Of a DNA stretch of 64,000 nucleotides, positions 43,390 through 51,918 are shown piece by piece (position 1 is the first letter of the stretch; each line of letters opens with the position of its first letter). The stretch covers positions 62,001 to 126,000 of the forward strand of contig NZ_SRXN01000018.1 of the NCBI RefSeq assembly GCF_004827385.1, read 5' to 3'. The notes under the pieces are model-generated. The model was given only the letters and a program-made list of their open reading frames with translations. It ran no database searches and was not told the DNA's origin. Made by a program: the position numbers and the translations under genes. The stretch comes from Ensifer sp. MPMI2T. GTDB taxonomy: Bacteria > Pseudomonadota > Alphaproteobacteria > Rhizobiales > Rhizobiaceae.

Positions 43390-45665
43390 GCGGCACTCCT
43401 TGCTTCTGCTTCGTCGCCGAGCGACGCGATTGCCTTACTGCCGCTGCCGGCAGCCATCAGGTCGGCGATGTCGTCGTTCCAGCGCTCGGTATGCAGCCAT
43501 GAATTGTATTGGCTGGCGACGCCGCGCATGTAATCCTGGCTGCGGCGGATCGAGCGGCGCTCGAAATGATAGAGGCATGCCGATGGCTCATAGCCGATTT
43601 CGTAGCCGCACCGACGGATCTTGAGGCACAGATCGCTGTCCTCATAATCGCCGATGACGTAATCCTCCGTGTATCCGCCAACGCGTTCGTAGATATCCCG
43701 CCGCGTGACCAGGCATGCGCCGGTAACGCCGGGTACGGAGCGGGCGACCTGCGCCGGCGCATAGTCGCCCGGCATGCCCTTGTGGAAATGGTGATTGAGC
43801 CACACGCCGTGCCGGTCGCGCGCAAAGTAAAGCCCGGCATGCTGCAGCGAACCGTCCTCGAAGATGAGCTTCGGACCGATGGCGCCGAGCCTCTTCTGCT
43901 CCATGAGCGGCCGTATCAGCGCCTGCAACCAACCGGTTGCCGTGGGTACGACGTCGGAATTGAGCATCACCAGCACGGTGCCTCGCGCGAAGCGCGCACC
44001 GGCGTTGCAGGCTCGTGCATAGCCGCCATTGCGGTTCATGATCACGAGCTTCATCGGCAGGCCGTGGAGGAGATGGAAGCCGCCGATGAGATGTTCCGTC
44101 TCGTCCTGAATTTCGGGAGAATCCAGCACATAGATGATTTCTGCGTTCTTCGCGAGCCAAGGGTCCGTCGCCATGCCGGAGAGTTGGAAGCGCAAGAAAT
44201 CGAGAACCCGGTAAAGCGGCACGACGATCGAGACGATCGGCGCCTCCTGCGGCAGGCCGTAGTCCTTCGTGTAGTCGACCTCTATAGTCCTGCCCAGGCG
44301 CCGTTCCACATCCTGCAGAGCGGGCGCAAGTATTGTGCGGAAGGCCTGGTCGATGGCGTGCTGGGGCGGGACTGCACGCAGGATGCGGTTGCGCTGTGCC
44401 GCGGGCTCGAAAGGCTGCGGCTTCGGCACCAGCGGTTTTACTGCGCCGGAGGCGAGCCGCATCTGGAACCGCGGCTGGAGGAGGGCGCCCAACGGCTCAT
44501 TGAGCGGCAGCCAGGCAACAAAACCGGTCACGTCGGTTCTCGAGTTCTCGTCAGTTCCACGTGCCCAGGCGGGAAACTCATACCAGTTGCCGTCGAGCGG
44601 CACTGCCGTGCCGTCCTCTTTCAGGTAGTCGATCCCGGCGAGAATGCCCGTGGGGTCGTGCGACCAGCCACCCGCGAGCAGGCCGCCCGAAAGGGCGAGA
44701 GCAAGGTCGACCTCCGCGCCAGGATGCATCGGGGACTTGCCGATCTGGCGCGCCGGCAACGGGGCACGAAGCTGCAGGTCGACGGCCATTGCCGCGCCGC
44801 CTTCCGGCACGCCCGACAGGGACCGGACGACAAACTCTCGCAGATCGGGCGCGCGGCCGCGTTCGCTCCACCAAGCTTGGAGGCTTGGATAGTTTGGATT
44901 GCTGCGCGCCACTTCCCGGACCGCTATGCCCCTTTTGCCCTGCAGCACCAAGGACTGGGGGAGCCGTGCACATTCGACGATCAAGTGGCACGGCCGCAGG
45001 TTCTTTTCCCCCTGCGTGCCAATGCGAGACTGTGAAGCGAGCGGCAACACGGCGGTCCCGCTCAGGGCGTAGACGGCGCTGATCTCGCCGAAATCAGCAC
45101 TGATGGCGGTCTCGACAAGGTATCGCCCTTCGGCGACGGGGCAGGCGACCTTGGCGGGCCTCGACCGCGAGGTCAGGGCGTGAAGCGCGTCCTCAACGAC
45201 GCCGACGAAAAGCGGGTCCCTCGAAAGCCGGAACGCGCTTCGCCATGTTGTCAGAAGATTATTCAGAAACTTGATGCAGCCCTCCGGCGCAAGTTCGGCA
45301 AACAGGGCCTCGACATCGAAGGGGGGCAGTTCACCAATCGGCCGCAGGGTAACTGTTTGAAGGCTGCCGCTTTCGGTCGAGATCCGCGCGGGGACCGGTT
45401 GCTTGCCGGGACGTATGGCCCAGAGAATGCGATGGCCGCCGGCGGCAAGCGAGAGCGTGGTGCTGACTAGCGGGACCGGCTGGTCAGGCATCACGAGTGT
45501 GCACTTGGGCGCGGACGGCAGCCTGGCGGGAACATCAAGGATCAATACGGCCACATCGGAGCCGAGCCGAAAGGCCTTCGTGTCGTCGAAAACCACGCTG
45601 GCGCCCCTCGTACGGTCGTCGAACGTCACACGCCACTCCTCTGGACGGATTGCAGGAGATGGCAC
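43386..45665 (-). CDS. wgeB: WgeB (ExpE2)-like family 2 glycosyltransferase with large N-terminal region
   Basis: This 759-residue protein has a GT2 catalytic domain in its C-terminal 290 residues: VSIVVPLYRVLDFLRFQL, NRNGGYARACNAGARFARG, LNSDVVP (DxD-equivalent), GPKLIFEDGSLQHAG and GDYEDSDLCLKIRRCG. The middle (about 310-425) has the GWSHDP-type domain shared with WgeF. The ATG at 45665 lies within a stem-loop. A GTG at 45629 with GAGGAG at ideal spacing may be the real start. The stop overlaps wgeC by 4 bases. It is probably a polymerising or backbone transferase of galactoglucan. Confidence 0.85.
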   Translation of the reverse strand: MPSPAIRPEEWRVTFDDRTRGASVVFDDTKAFRLGSDVAVLILDVPARLPSAPKCTLVMPDQPVPLVSTTLSLAAGGHRILWAIRPGKQPVPARISTESGSLQTVTLRPIGELPPFDVEALFAELAPEGCIKFLNNLLTTWRSAFRLSRDPLFVGVVEDALHALTSRSRPAKVACPVAEGRYLVETAISADFGEISAVYALSGTAVLPLASQSRIGTQGEKNLRPCHLIVECARLPQSLVLQGKRGIAVREVARSNPNYPSLQAWWSERGRAPDLREFVVRSLSGVPEGGAAMAVDLQLRAPLPARQIGKSPMHPGAEVDLALALSGGLLAGGWSHDPTGILAGIDYLKEDGTAVPLDGNWYEFPAWARGTDENSRTDVTGFVAWLPLNEPLGALLQPRFQMRLASGAVKPLVPKPQPFEPAAQRNRILRAVPPQHAIDQAFRTILAPALQDVERRLGRTIEVDYTKDYGLPQEAPIVSIVVPLYRVLDFLRFQLSGMATDPWLAKNAEIIYVLDSPEIQDETEHLIGGFHLLHGLPMKLVIMNRNGGYARACNAGARFARGTVLVMLNSDVVPTATGWLQALIRPLMEQKRLGAIGPKLIFEDGSLQHAGLYFARDRHGVWLNHHFHKGMPGDYAPAQVARSVPGVTGACLVTRRDIYERVGGYTEDYVIGDYEDSDLCLKIRRCGYEIGYEPSACLYHFERRSIRRSQDYMRGVASQYNSWLHTERWNDDIADLMAAGSGSKAIASLGDEAEARSAA

Positions 45666-45692
45666 GCCCCGCGGGAGGAGGCAGGGCGCGCC
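45661..45692 (-). promoter_or_regulatory. Intercistronic stem-loop between wgeA and wgeB
   Basis: On the minus-strand RNA GGCGCGCCC pairs with GGGCGUGCC (nine pairs, one G-U) around a 14-base loop. It covers the ATG at 45663-45665 and starts 9 bases after the wgeA stop. It may lower wgeB expression relative to the abundant secreted WgeA, or stabilise the wgeA message. Confidence 0.45.
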
Positions 45693-45701
45693 TGTTCAAA
45701 C

Positions 45702-46361
45702 TCAGTGGACGGTGAAATAGTTCTCGGGATGAGCCTGAATGTCTTCGGCGTCCGCGTTCACCAGCGTCAGGGTGTCGCCATGGCCGAGGTCGATAACGAC
45801 ATTGCCGCCGACCTGGGTGATGCGCGAAGCCAGGTCCTCGGGCGCGGTGACGTCCAGACCATTGATGCCCTTGGCGATCTGCAGCACGTCCTCGCCGGGG
45901 GTGAAGTCGAGGATGACGTCGTTGCCGCCGCCACCATCGAAAACGAAGACATCGCTGCCCTGGCCGCCGACCAGGAGATCGTTGCCTTCGCCGCCATTGA
46001 TGATGTCGTTGCCGGCGCCACCGTAGAGCAGATCGCTGCCCTTGCCGCCGACGAGGAAATCATTGCCTTCGCCGCCAAGAAGGATGTCGTTACCCTTGTC
46101 GCCGTCGAGCAGGTCGTCGCCCGCTCCGCCGACCAAGTTGTCGTTGCCCTTCTCACCATAAAGGATATCTGTGCCTTCGCCGCCGAACGCCGTGTCGTTT
46201 CCGTCGCCGCCGAACAGCAGGTCGTCACCTCCGTCACCGAAGATGATGTCTTGCCCCTTGCCTCCGTTGACGAAATCATCACCCCCGTGGGCGCGAATGA
46301 AATCGTCAAAGCGAGAGCCAAACAGGGCGTCGTCGTATGCGCCGCCTTCCAAAGTGGCCAT
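45702..46361 (-). CDS. wgeA: WgeA (ExpE1)-like secreted RTX calcium-binding protein
   Basis: This 219-residue acidic protein has about ten tandem nonapeptide repeats of GGxGNDxLx type (about residues 25-145; GGDGNDTAFGGEGTDILYG and similar) that form a calcium-bound beta-roll. A C-terminal region of about 60 residues ends NYFTVH, as type I secretion signals often do. There is no Sec signal. The start at 46361 follows GAGGAG. The exporter genes wgdB/wgdA lie directly upstream, so they are its likely secretion route. S. meliloti ExpE1 is a NodO-like secreted protein needed for galactoglucan export. Confidence 0.9.
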   Translation of the reverse strand: MATLEGGAYDDALFGSRFDDFIRAHGGDDFVNGGKGQDIIFGDGGDDLLFGGDGNDTAFGGEGTDILYGEKGNDNLVGGAGDDLLDGDKGNDILLGGEGNDFLVGGKGSDLLYGGAGNDIINGGEGNDLLVGGQGSDVFVFDGGGGNDVILDFTPGEDVLQIAKGINGLDVTAPEDLASRITQVGGNVVIDLGHGDTLTLVNADAEDIQAHPENYFTVH

Positions 46362-46522
46362 CTGCTTACTCCTCTTCGTCGTTTGATGCATGCATCATCG
46401 GCAGCGAGCCGAGATTGCGTGCCGGAGTGTGCATCGCAAAAAATGGGAAGGCAACATCCTGGACAGGTTTAAATCCGTGTAGTTTCGACATTATTTTCGT
46501 ATTCTTACGAAGAGTCGGAGCA

Positions 46523-46540
46523 TGTGCCAATATTGGCACA
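46523..46540. promoter_or_regulatory. 18-base perfect palindrome upstream of wgeA
   Basis: TGTGCCAATATTGGCACA is a perfect palindrome 162 bases before the wgeA start. On the wgeA strand it directly follows TAT, giving TATTGTGCCA, an element also present near wgdA/wggR and, as TATTGTGC, near wgaA. It is a good operator candidate for a dimeric regulator. Confidence 0.6.
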
Positions 46541-46583
46541 ATATATTTTTAGGAGTTATTATTCTCGCAATACACGTAAAGCG

Positions 46584-46598
46584 CTTCAAAATTCAAAG
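46584..46598. promoter_or_regulatory. Degenerate WggR (ExpG) box upstream of wgeA
   Basis: CTTCAA-AAT-TCAAAG followed by TAAATT matches the clearer CTTCAA-N3-TTGAAG boxes at the wggR and wgaA promoters with two changes in one arm. It lies 222 bases before the wgeA start, inside the only untranslated gap of the wgd-wge strand. Confidence 0.5.
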
Positions 46599-46636
46599 TA
46601 AATTGTGCGGCGCGATCGCCGTTCGTGGAATTTCCA

Positions 46637-48061
46637 TCAATCTTCCCGGAACGCGCGGTTGAAGCTGTCGGTGACCGGGGAAACGAGATAATCGATTGCC
46701 GAGCGGGGCTTGTGCACGATCAGCACCTCGGCGGGCATGCCGGGATAGAGGCGGATATCGGGATTGGCGGCGAGGGATTCCGGCGCGACCTCGGCACGGG
46801 CCACGAAATAAGAGACGTTGGACTTCTCATCCACCGACTGGTCGGCCGCGATATAGGTGATCTTGCCGTCGAGCGGCAGATGCGTGCGCTGATTATAGGC
46901 CGTCAGGCGGATCTGCGTCTTCGACCCGATCGTTATGCTGTCGATGTCGCGCGTGCTGACATGCATTTCCACAAGCAGCGGCTCGTCTTCGGGGACGATG
47001 TCGAGCAAAGGCTGGCCGGGGGTGACCGCGCTGCCGGGCGTCCGCAACTGGATGTTGGCAATAACGCCTGCCTGGGGAGAGCGGATTTCGAGGCGGCGCA
47101 AGACGTCCTCCGCGGCGATCATTCGCTCCTCGACATCCGCGAGCTCGAGCCGCGCCGTGGTGATCTCTCCGGCGATCTCCGACTGGAAGTCGCTTTCTAT
47201 TCCGGTCAGCGCGAGCTCGGCGCCGGCCATTGCTTTTTCGGCCTGGGCCTTGTCGCCGGCGACTTCGCCGCGCGTTGCGGCAAGTTCGCTGAGCCTGGCG
47301 TCGATCTCAATGAGCTTCGAGCGCTGGGCAAATGCCTTGTCAACCAAGGTTGCAATTGCTGCTCGCTGCTCGTTCATGAGCTCGATCTGGCGCTCGGTCG
47401 CCTGAAGCTGCGCGGAGAGTGACTTGGCTTTCTCGGAATATTCCTCGATGGTCTTGCGCTGGATCTCTATCTTCCCCTTCTTGGCCTCGCGGCGCTTCTC
47501 GAAGAACGCCGTCTCCGCCATGACGGCATCGCGAGCGGCCGTGTCGCCCGTCCCGGCGAGATTGGCGGGGAAGCCGATCTGAGCCGCTCCCGCCTGCTCG
47601 GACCGCAGACGCGCGAGCTTTGCGATCAGGCCGACACGCCGGCTTTGCAGTGCCTGAAGATCGGAGCGGGCACGCGTGTCCTCGAGCTTTATGACCGGTT
47701 GCCCGGTGGAAACGTGATCGCCCTCCTGAACCAGGACGCGGCTCAGGACACCGCCTTCGAAATGGCTGATCGTCTTGCGCTTGGAGTCGACGACGATGGT
47801 GCCACTGCTTACCGAGGCGCTGCTGAGCTCCGTCGAGAACGCCCAGCCGAAAAATCCGCCAAAAGCGACCAGGATCGTCGTCAGTCCCGTAATGACGAGG
47901 CGCCGGATGGGCGAATGGGTATGGTCCTCCGGGAGGTCGTGTTCAGGCGCGACCGCGGAATGCGGCGCGGCTGCGCGGACGGGCAGGCGGCGTTCCGGAT
48001 TGTCGGTCTTAACGAGGGGCTGCGCATCCACGCGAACGGGCAGGATCGGTTCTTTCATCAT
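46637..48061 (-). CDS. wgdB: WgdB (ExpD2)-like membrane fusion protein (HlyD family)
   Basis: This 474-residue adaptor protein has a cytoplasmic N-terminus, one membrane segment (LVITGLTTILVAFGGFFGWAF, about 54-74) and a lipoyl/barrel-sandwich half-motif (GGVLSRVLVQEGDHVSTGQPVIKLED). Long coiled coils follow (about 130-325), then the second half-motif (RRLEIRSPQAGVIANIQLRTPGSAVTPGQPLLDIVPED) and the family C-terminus. It closely resembles PrtE/PrsE type I secretion adaptors. The start overlaps the wgdA stop by one base (TGATG). It links WgdA to a TolC-like outer membrane channel. Confidence 0.92.
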   Translation of the reverse strand: MMKEPILPVRVDAQPLVKTDNPERRLPVRAAAPHSAVAPEHDLPEDHTHSPIRRLVITGLTTILVAFGGFFGWAFSTELSSASVSSGTIVVDSKRKTISHFEGGVLSRVLVQEGDHVSTGQPVIKLEDTRARSDLQALQSRRVGLIAKLARLRSEQAGAAQIGFPANLAGTGDTAARDAVMAETAFFEKRREAKKGKIEIQRKTIEEYSEKAKSLSAQLQATERQIELMNEQRAAIATLVDKAFAQRSKLIEIDARLSELAATRGEVAGDKAQAEKAMAGAELALTGIESDFQSEIAGEITTARLELADVEERMIAAEDVLRRLEIRSPQAGVIANIQLRTPGSAVTPGQPLLDIVPEDEPLLVEMHVSTRDIDSITIGSKTQIRLTAYNQRTHLPLDGKITYIAADQSVDEKSNVSYFVARAEVAPESLAANPDIRLYPGMPAEVLIVHKPRSAIDYLVSPVTDSFNRAFRED

Positions 48062-49827
48062 CAGGCGGTACCTTCGCGTCGTGCTTCGCCCGGCATCATG
48101 GAAGCGACAACGTCCGTGCGGGGTCCGAATTGGGTGATGCGACCGCCTTCCAGCACGAGCAATTTGTCCGCGACCTGCATGATGGCCGGCCTGTGGGCAA
48201 TGAGGATGACAATGGCGCCGTCGCGGCGTGCCTCTTCGACTGCGCGGATGAGGGCCCGCTCGCCGATCGCATCAAGATTAGCATTGGGCTCATCGAGGAC
48301 GATGAGACGCGGGCGGTTGTAAAGGCAGCGGGCGAGCGCGATGCGCTGTCTTTGCCCCCCGGAAAGAGTCAATTGCCCTTCGCCGACCGGCGTGTCGTAG
48401 CCGAGCGGCAGGCGGCCGATCATATCGTGGACGTCGGCGAGCCGTGACGCCTCGAGCACCTTATAGGGGTCGCTTTCTTCCATGCGGGCGATGTTTTCGC
48501 GGATCGTTCCCTCGAGGAGGGAAACGGACTGCGGAAGATAGCCCGCCACCTTTCCGAATGAACTCCGCTCCCAGAGATAAACGTTGTTGCCGTCCAGGAA
48601 GACGCCACCCGCCGTGGGCTTGAGGATGCCAACGAGCAGCCGCGCCAGGGTGGACTTGCCGGCCGCGGAGGGGCCGACGATCCCCAGGACCTCCCCGGGT
48701 GACAGCGAGAAGGAGATGCCCTTGATAATCGGCACGTCTATGCCGGGAGCGGCGTAGACCAACTTGTCCACGAGTAGGTCGCCTTCGGAGCGCGGGGTCG
48801 GCATGGTCTGACGGACCGCGAGGTCTTCGCTGAGCGCTGTCTGGATCCGGCGCCAGCCGGCGATCGCCAAGATCCATTGCCGCCAGTTCTCGATGACCGA
48901 ATCGAAGGGTAGCAGAAGACGTCCAACAAGGATGGTCGTCGCCATCATCGCGCCGGGGGAGATCTCCTGTTTCATCACAAGCAGGGCGCCTGCGGCAAGC
49001 GATATCATCTGAATGGCAAAGCGCAGGCTGCGGGTAATCGAGGCCATCGCCCTGCTTCTGATTCCACTGACCTCCAGCACGCTGAGGGCGTGCAACTGCG
49101 CGATACGCCACTTTCTCGCGAGTGCCGGCAGCATGCCCATCGCTTCTATGGCCTCGGCGTGACGTAATGTCGCACCTATTTTCGAGACTGCCTCAATATT
49201 AGCCTGGCTTGCCTCTTTCATGAGCTGCCGGGTCAAAAGGTCGTTCAGGAGACCGCAGCAAACAAGCACCGCTACGGAAATCGCGCCAATAAGCCCAAAG
49301 AGCGGATGCAGCAGAAAAAGAACAGCCAGAAAGATGGGTGACCAGGCAGCATCCAAGGGAGCGCTGACGGCCGACGAGGTCAGAAAACCGCGCAGCTCGG
49401 TCAGGTCCCTGAGCGACTGCGTCGCACGGGCAAGCCCTTGATCGGCCGAGGCTTGCACCGCGGCGGTGAGGACCGGCAGGTTCAGCCAGCGCACGACGGC
49501 GCTGCCCATGGCCTGAAAGGTGAGGGCGCGGATGAAGTCGAGTACGCCGAGAACGACAAGTGCGCCGAGGGCCAGGATCGTCAGCATCACGAGCGAGTCC
49601 ATGCTCTGGCTATTCAACACCCTGTCATGTACCTGCATCATGTAGAGCGGCATGGTGAGTTGCAGGAGGTTGATACAGGCGCTTAGCAAAGCTGCATAAA
49701 GAAGTGTCACAACGAAAACGCGACGGGCTCGCAAGACTAGCAGCCTTGGGTTGATTGTTCCGTTTCGCGCCGGATTTGCACCGATTTGGGCCTTGCTAAT
49801 CATTTGATTCGGAACAGTATTACGCAT
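48061..49827 (-). CDS. wgdA: WgdA (ExpD1)-like type I secretion ABC transporter (PrtD/PrsD family)
   Basis: The protein has 588 residues. The membrane domain (about 35-310, six segments) contains the family motif MPLYMMQVHDRVLNSQSMDSL. The ATPase domain has Walker A GPSAAGKST, signature LSGGQRQRIALARCLYNRPRL and Walker B LIVLDEPNANLD. There is no C39 peptidase domain, so it is of the RTX/lipase-exporter type without leader cleavage. It is divergent from wggR across a 204-base control region and should export WgeA and perhaps other RTX proteins. Confidence 0.93.
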   Translation of the reverse strand: MRNTVPNQMISKAQIGANPARNGTINPRLLVLRARRVFVVTLLYAALLSACINLLQLTMPLYMMQVHDRVLNSQSMDSLVMLTILALGALVVLGVLDFIRALTFQAMGSAVVRWLNLPVLTAAVQASADQGLARATQSLRDLTELRGFLTSSAVSAPLDAAWSPIFLAVLFLLHPLFGLIGAISVAVLVCCGLLNDLLTRQLMKEASQANIEAVSKIGATLRHAEAIEAMGMLPALARKWRIAQLHALSVLEVSGIRSRAMASITRSLRFAIQMISLAAGALLVMKQEISPGAMMATTILVGRLLLPFDSVIENWRQWILAIAGWRRIQTALSEDLAVRQTMPTPRSEGDLLVDKLVYAAPGIDVPIIKGISFSLSPGEVLGIVGPSAAGKSTLARLLVGILKPTAGGVFLDGNNVYLWERSSFGKVAGYLPQSVSLLEGTIRENIARMEESDPYKVLEASRLADVHDMIGRLPLGYDTPVGEGQLTLSGGQRQRIALARCLYNRPRLIVLDEPNANLDAIGERALIRAVEEARRDGAIVILIAHRPAIMQVADKLLVLEGGRITQFGPRTDVVASMMPGEARREGTA

Positions 49828-49886
49828 CGGCGATTTTCCGGCTAAGAGGTGAATGCGGGGTCGCGATCTGGGTCAGATTCACTCAA

Positions 49887-49905
49887 ATCACAGTATTGCT
49901 GTGAT
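49887..49905. promoter_or_regulatory. Inverted repeat in the wgdA-wggR control region
   Basis: ATCACAG-TATTG-CTGTGAT is a perfect 7-base inverted repeat, 60 bases upstream of wgdA. TGGCACAATA, shared with the wgeA promoter region, follows at 49911-49920. It could bind a second regulator such as MucR, PhoB or a quorum-sensing protein, all of which control exp genes in S. meliloti. The sequence alone does not say which. Confidence 0.45.
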
Positions 49906-49973
49906 CAGTGTGGCACAATAAAGATCGATTGCTCAAGATGAGGAAATTCGGGGCGGGGGCGTCACGAAATTTG

Positions 49974-50008
49974 CTTCAATTTTTGAAGTAAATTCCAAAA
50001 CTTTGAAG
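49974..50008. promoter_or_regulatory. WggR (ExpG) box and extra half-site between wgdA and wggR
   Basis: A full palindrome CTTCAA-TTT-TTGAAG lies at 49974-49988, and a further TTGAAGTAA half-site lies 20 bases on (50003-50011), two helical turns away on the same face. The full box recurs upstream of wgaA. WggR/ExpG is a known activator of the divergent exp promoters in S. meliloti. Confidence 0.7.
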
Positions 50009-50031
50009 TAACTTCCCCAATGGAGAGAGGG

Positions 50032-50604
50032 ATGAATCATAGGATTCACTATCCGTTCGCAGACTTCGCAGACACGGTGGCAGTCCTGCCTGCCAGCGAC
50101 ACGATGAGGAGGATGCCCGACAACCCTGAGACCGATCGCGACGGAGACGGTCCTCTGATCACGTACTTCGAGCTGGCTCGGGTCATGGAGCGCGCCAGCC
50201 GACGGTTTTCCGGCCTGTTGCGCACGGAACTCTCCAAGCTCGGCGTCGACGACATCGGGCCTGCCCAGGCGATGGTGCTTCTGGCCATCGGAGAGGCGGA
50301 GCTTTCGGTGGGCGAGCTCCTCGACCGCGGCTACTATATGGGCTCCAACATCTCCTATTATCTGAAGCAGCTCGGCGACGGCGATTACATCGACCGAATC
50401 GCTTCGCAGCGCGACAAGCGGTCGGCCCGCATCCGGCTTTCGGAAAAGGGCAGAAAGCTTTGCGCCAGCCTGCGCGAAGCGGCAAAATCCTATGAACGCG
50501 CCCTTACCCATGGCGAGCAGGACCGGCGAAACCTCGAGACCGTCTTCCAGACCCTGCACCGGCTCGAATTGGTCTGGGGTAATGCCGCTCGTTACGGCAT
50601 TTGA
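50032..50604 (+). CDS. wggR: WggR (ExpG)-like MarR-family activator of galactoglucan genes
   Basis: The protein has 190 residues from the ATG at 50032, which follows GGAGAGAGGG. An ATG four codons upstream (50020) would give 194 residues but has no ribosome site. The winged helix (about 65-150) has the MarR pattern: AQAMVLLAIGEAELSVGELLDRG, then NISYYLKQLGDGDYIDRI, then the wing SQRDKRSARIRLSEKGRKL. It is divergent from wgdA and 45 bases upstream of wgcA. In S. meliloti this protein activates the wga, wgd and wge promoters, and the boxes at those three places here fit that. Confidence 0.92.
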   Translation: MNHRIHYPFADFADTVAVLPASDTMRRMPDNPETDRDGDGPLITYFELARVMERASRRFSGLLRTELSKLGVDDIGPAQAMVLLAIGEAELSVGELLDRGYYMGSNISYYLKQLGDGDYIDRIASQRDKRSARIRLSEKGRKLCASLREAAKSYERALTHGEQDRRNLETVFQTLHRLELVWGNAARYGI

Positions 50605-50649
50605 TGCGCCTTCGAACAGTGATCCCTGTTTTGTGGTTGGCTTGAGAAC

Positions 50650-51897
50650 ATGCATGTAGCATTTGTGCACCGGCGCGGTTTTGGCCAGTTTGCGGCCCTT
50701 GCTCACCATCTGGCGCAGGCGGGTAACGAGGTGACCCTCGTGACTGAAACTGTGGATCAACGGATCCCCTCGGTCCGGGTGGTCCGGCATCGGGCGGAAC
50801 CGGGGCCGCGGGCACATCCGCAAATGGCGCGACACCTCAGCGCGCCCGACCACCATGTGCGGATAGGCCATCGGGTCGCGGAGACCCTCGACGCGATGGC
50901 GCGCCTCGGCGAGGTCCCCGACGTCATCCTCGGCCACATAGGCTGGGGCAGCATGATGTTCGTGAAGGATGTGCTGCCGCGCGTACCCGCACTCGGATAT
51001 TGCGAGTTCTTTTATCGTGCCGAAGGTGCGGATGTCGGCTTCGCGCCGGATGACGAACCCGATTCGGAAACCCGCAAGAGATTGCGTCTGCGTAACATCG
51101 CGCAACTCCTGTCGCTGGAGGCTATCGAGGGCGGCATCAGCCCGACTAACTGGCAGAGAAGCCTTTATCCGGCCGACGCGCAGCAACGCATCGAGGTCTG
51201 CCATGAAGGCATAGACACGCGACGCTTCCGTCCGGATCCCGCAGCTTCGCTGAGGCTTCCCGACGGGCGCGTGCTCAAGGCCGGTGACCCCGTCATCACC
51301 TTCGTCGCACGCGACCTCGAGCCTTATCGCGGTTTCCCACAAGCGCTCGAGGCGGCCGCAAAGGTCGTCCGGCGGCATCCAGATGCGCTGTTCGTTTTTG
51401 TCGGCGGCGACGGTGTGAGCTATGGAGGGCCGCCCCCCGGGGGAGGATCGTGGAAGGACCACCTCCTTGCGTCACTGGATGCCCCGCGCGAGAGGGTCAT
51501 TTTCCCGGGCGTCGTGGCGCATTCCGCGCTTCGCCAACTTTTTCAGATCTCCGCGGCCCACCTTTATCTAACCTATCCCTTTGTCCTGTCCTGGTCGGTG
51601 CTTGAGGCCATGGCGTGCGGCGCGCTCGTTATCGGATCGGATACCACCCCGGTTCAGGAGGTCATTCGGTCGGGCCGCAACGGTCTTCTTGTCCCGTTCT
51701 TCGACACGGATGCGCTCGCCGAAGCGATACTCGGAGTGCTCGAACGTCCCGACGATTTCGCTGCGTTGCGCGCTGCCGCGCGCAGGACGGTCGAGCAAAG
51801 GTTCCGGCAGGACGATTGCCTCGCGCGGCAGTTGATGTTGATCGGCAATGCTACCGGAAAGACAATTGTCTTTTCGAAAGAAACGAACTTTGCTTGA
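50650..51897 (+). CDS. wgcA: WgcA (ExpC)-like family 4 glycosyltransferase
   Basis: This 415-residue GT-B enzyme starts MHVAFVHRRGFGQFAALAHHLAQAG. The donor-binding half has ITFVARDLEPYRGFPQALEA, FVFVGGDGVSYGG, and the retaining motif SWSVLEAMACGALVIGSDTTPVQE (E-x7-E). It lies between wggR and the wga operon, as expC does in S. meliloti, and was probably described there as a beta-glucosyltransferase needed for galactoglucan. The ribosome site is weak (TTGAG). The wgaA promoter region follows its stop directly. Confidence 0.87.
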   Translation: MHVAFVHRRGFGQFAALAHHLAQAGNEVTLVTETVDQRIPSVRVVRHRAEPGPRAHPQMARHLSAPDHHVRIGHRVAETLDAMARLGEVPDVILGHIGWGSMMFVKDVLPRVPALGYCEFFYRAEGADVGFAPDDEPDSETRKRLRLRNIAQLLSLEAIEGGISPTNWQRSLYPADAQQRIEVCHEGIDTRRFRPDPAASLRLPDGRVLKAGDPVITFVARDLEPYRGFPQALEAAAKVVRRHPDALFVFVGGDGVSYGGPPPGGGSWKDHLLASLDAPRERVIFPGVVAHSALRQLFQISAAHLYLTYPFVLSWSVLEAMACGALVIGSDTTPVQEVIRSGRNGLLVPFFDTDALAEAILGVLERPDDFAALRAAARRTVEQRFRQDDCLARQLMLIGNATGKTIVFSKETNFA

Positions 51898-51903
51898 ATA
51901 TTG

Positions 51904-51918
51904 CTTCAAGTTTTGAAG
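51904..51918. promoter_or_regulatory. WggR (ExpG) box upstream of wgaA
   Basis: CTTCAA-GTT-TTGAAG, flanked by TTG and TA exactly as at the wggR box, lies 165 bases before wgaA and 6 bases after the wgcA stop. TATTGTGC follows at 51951-51958, 32 bases downstream, matching the order of elements at wgeA and wgdA. Confidence 0.7.

Noticed and set aside
49911-49937. Sigma-54-like TGGCAC element near wgdA/wggR
   Set aside because: The matching TTGC is not at the required 5-base spacing, and no enhancer-binding activator gene is nearby.
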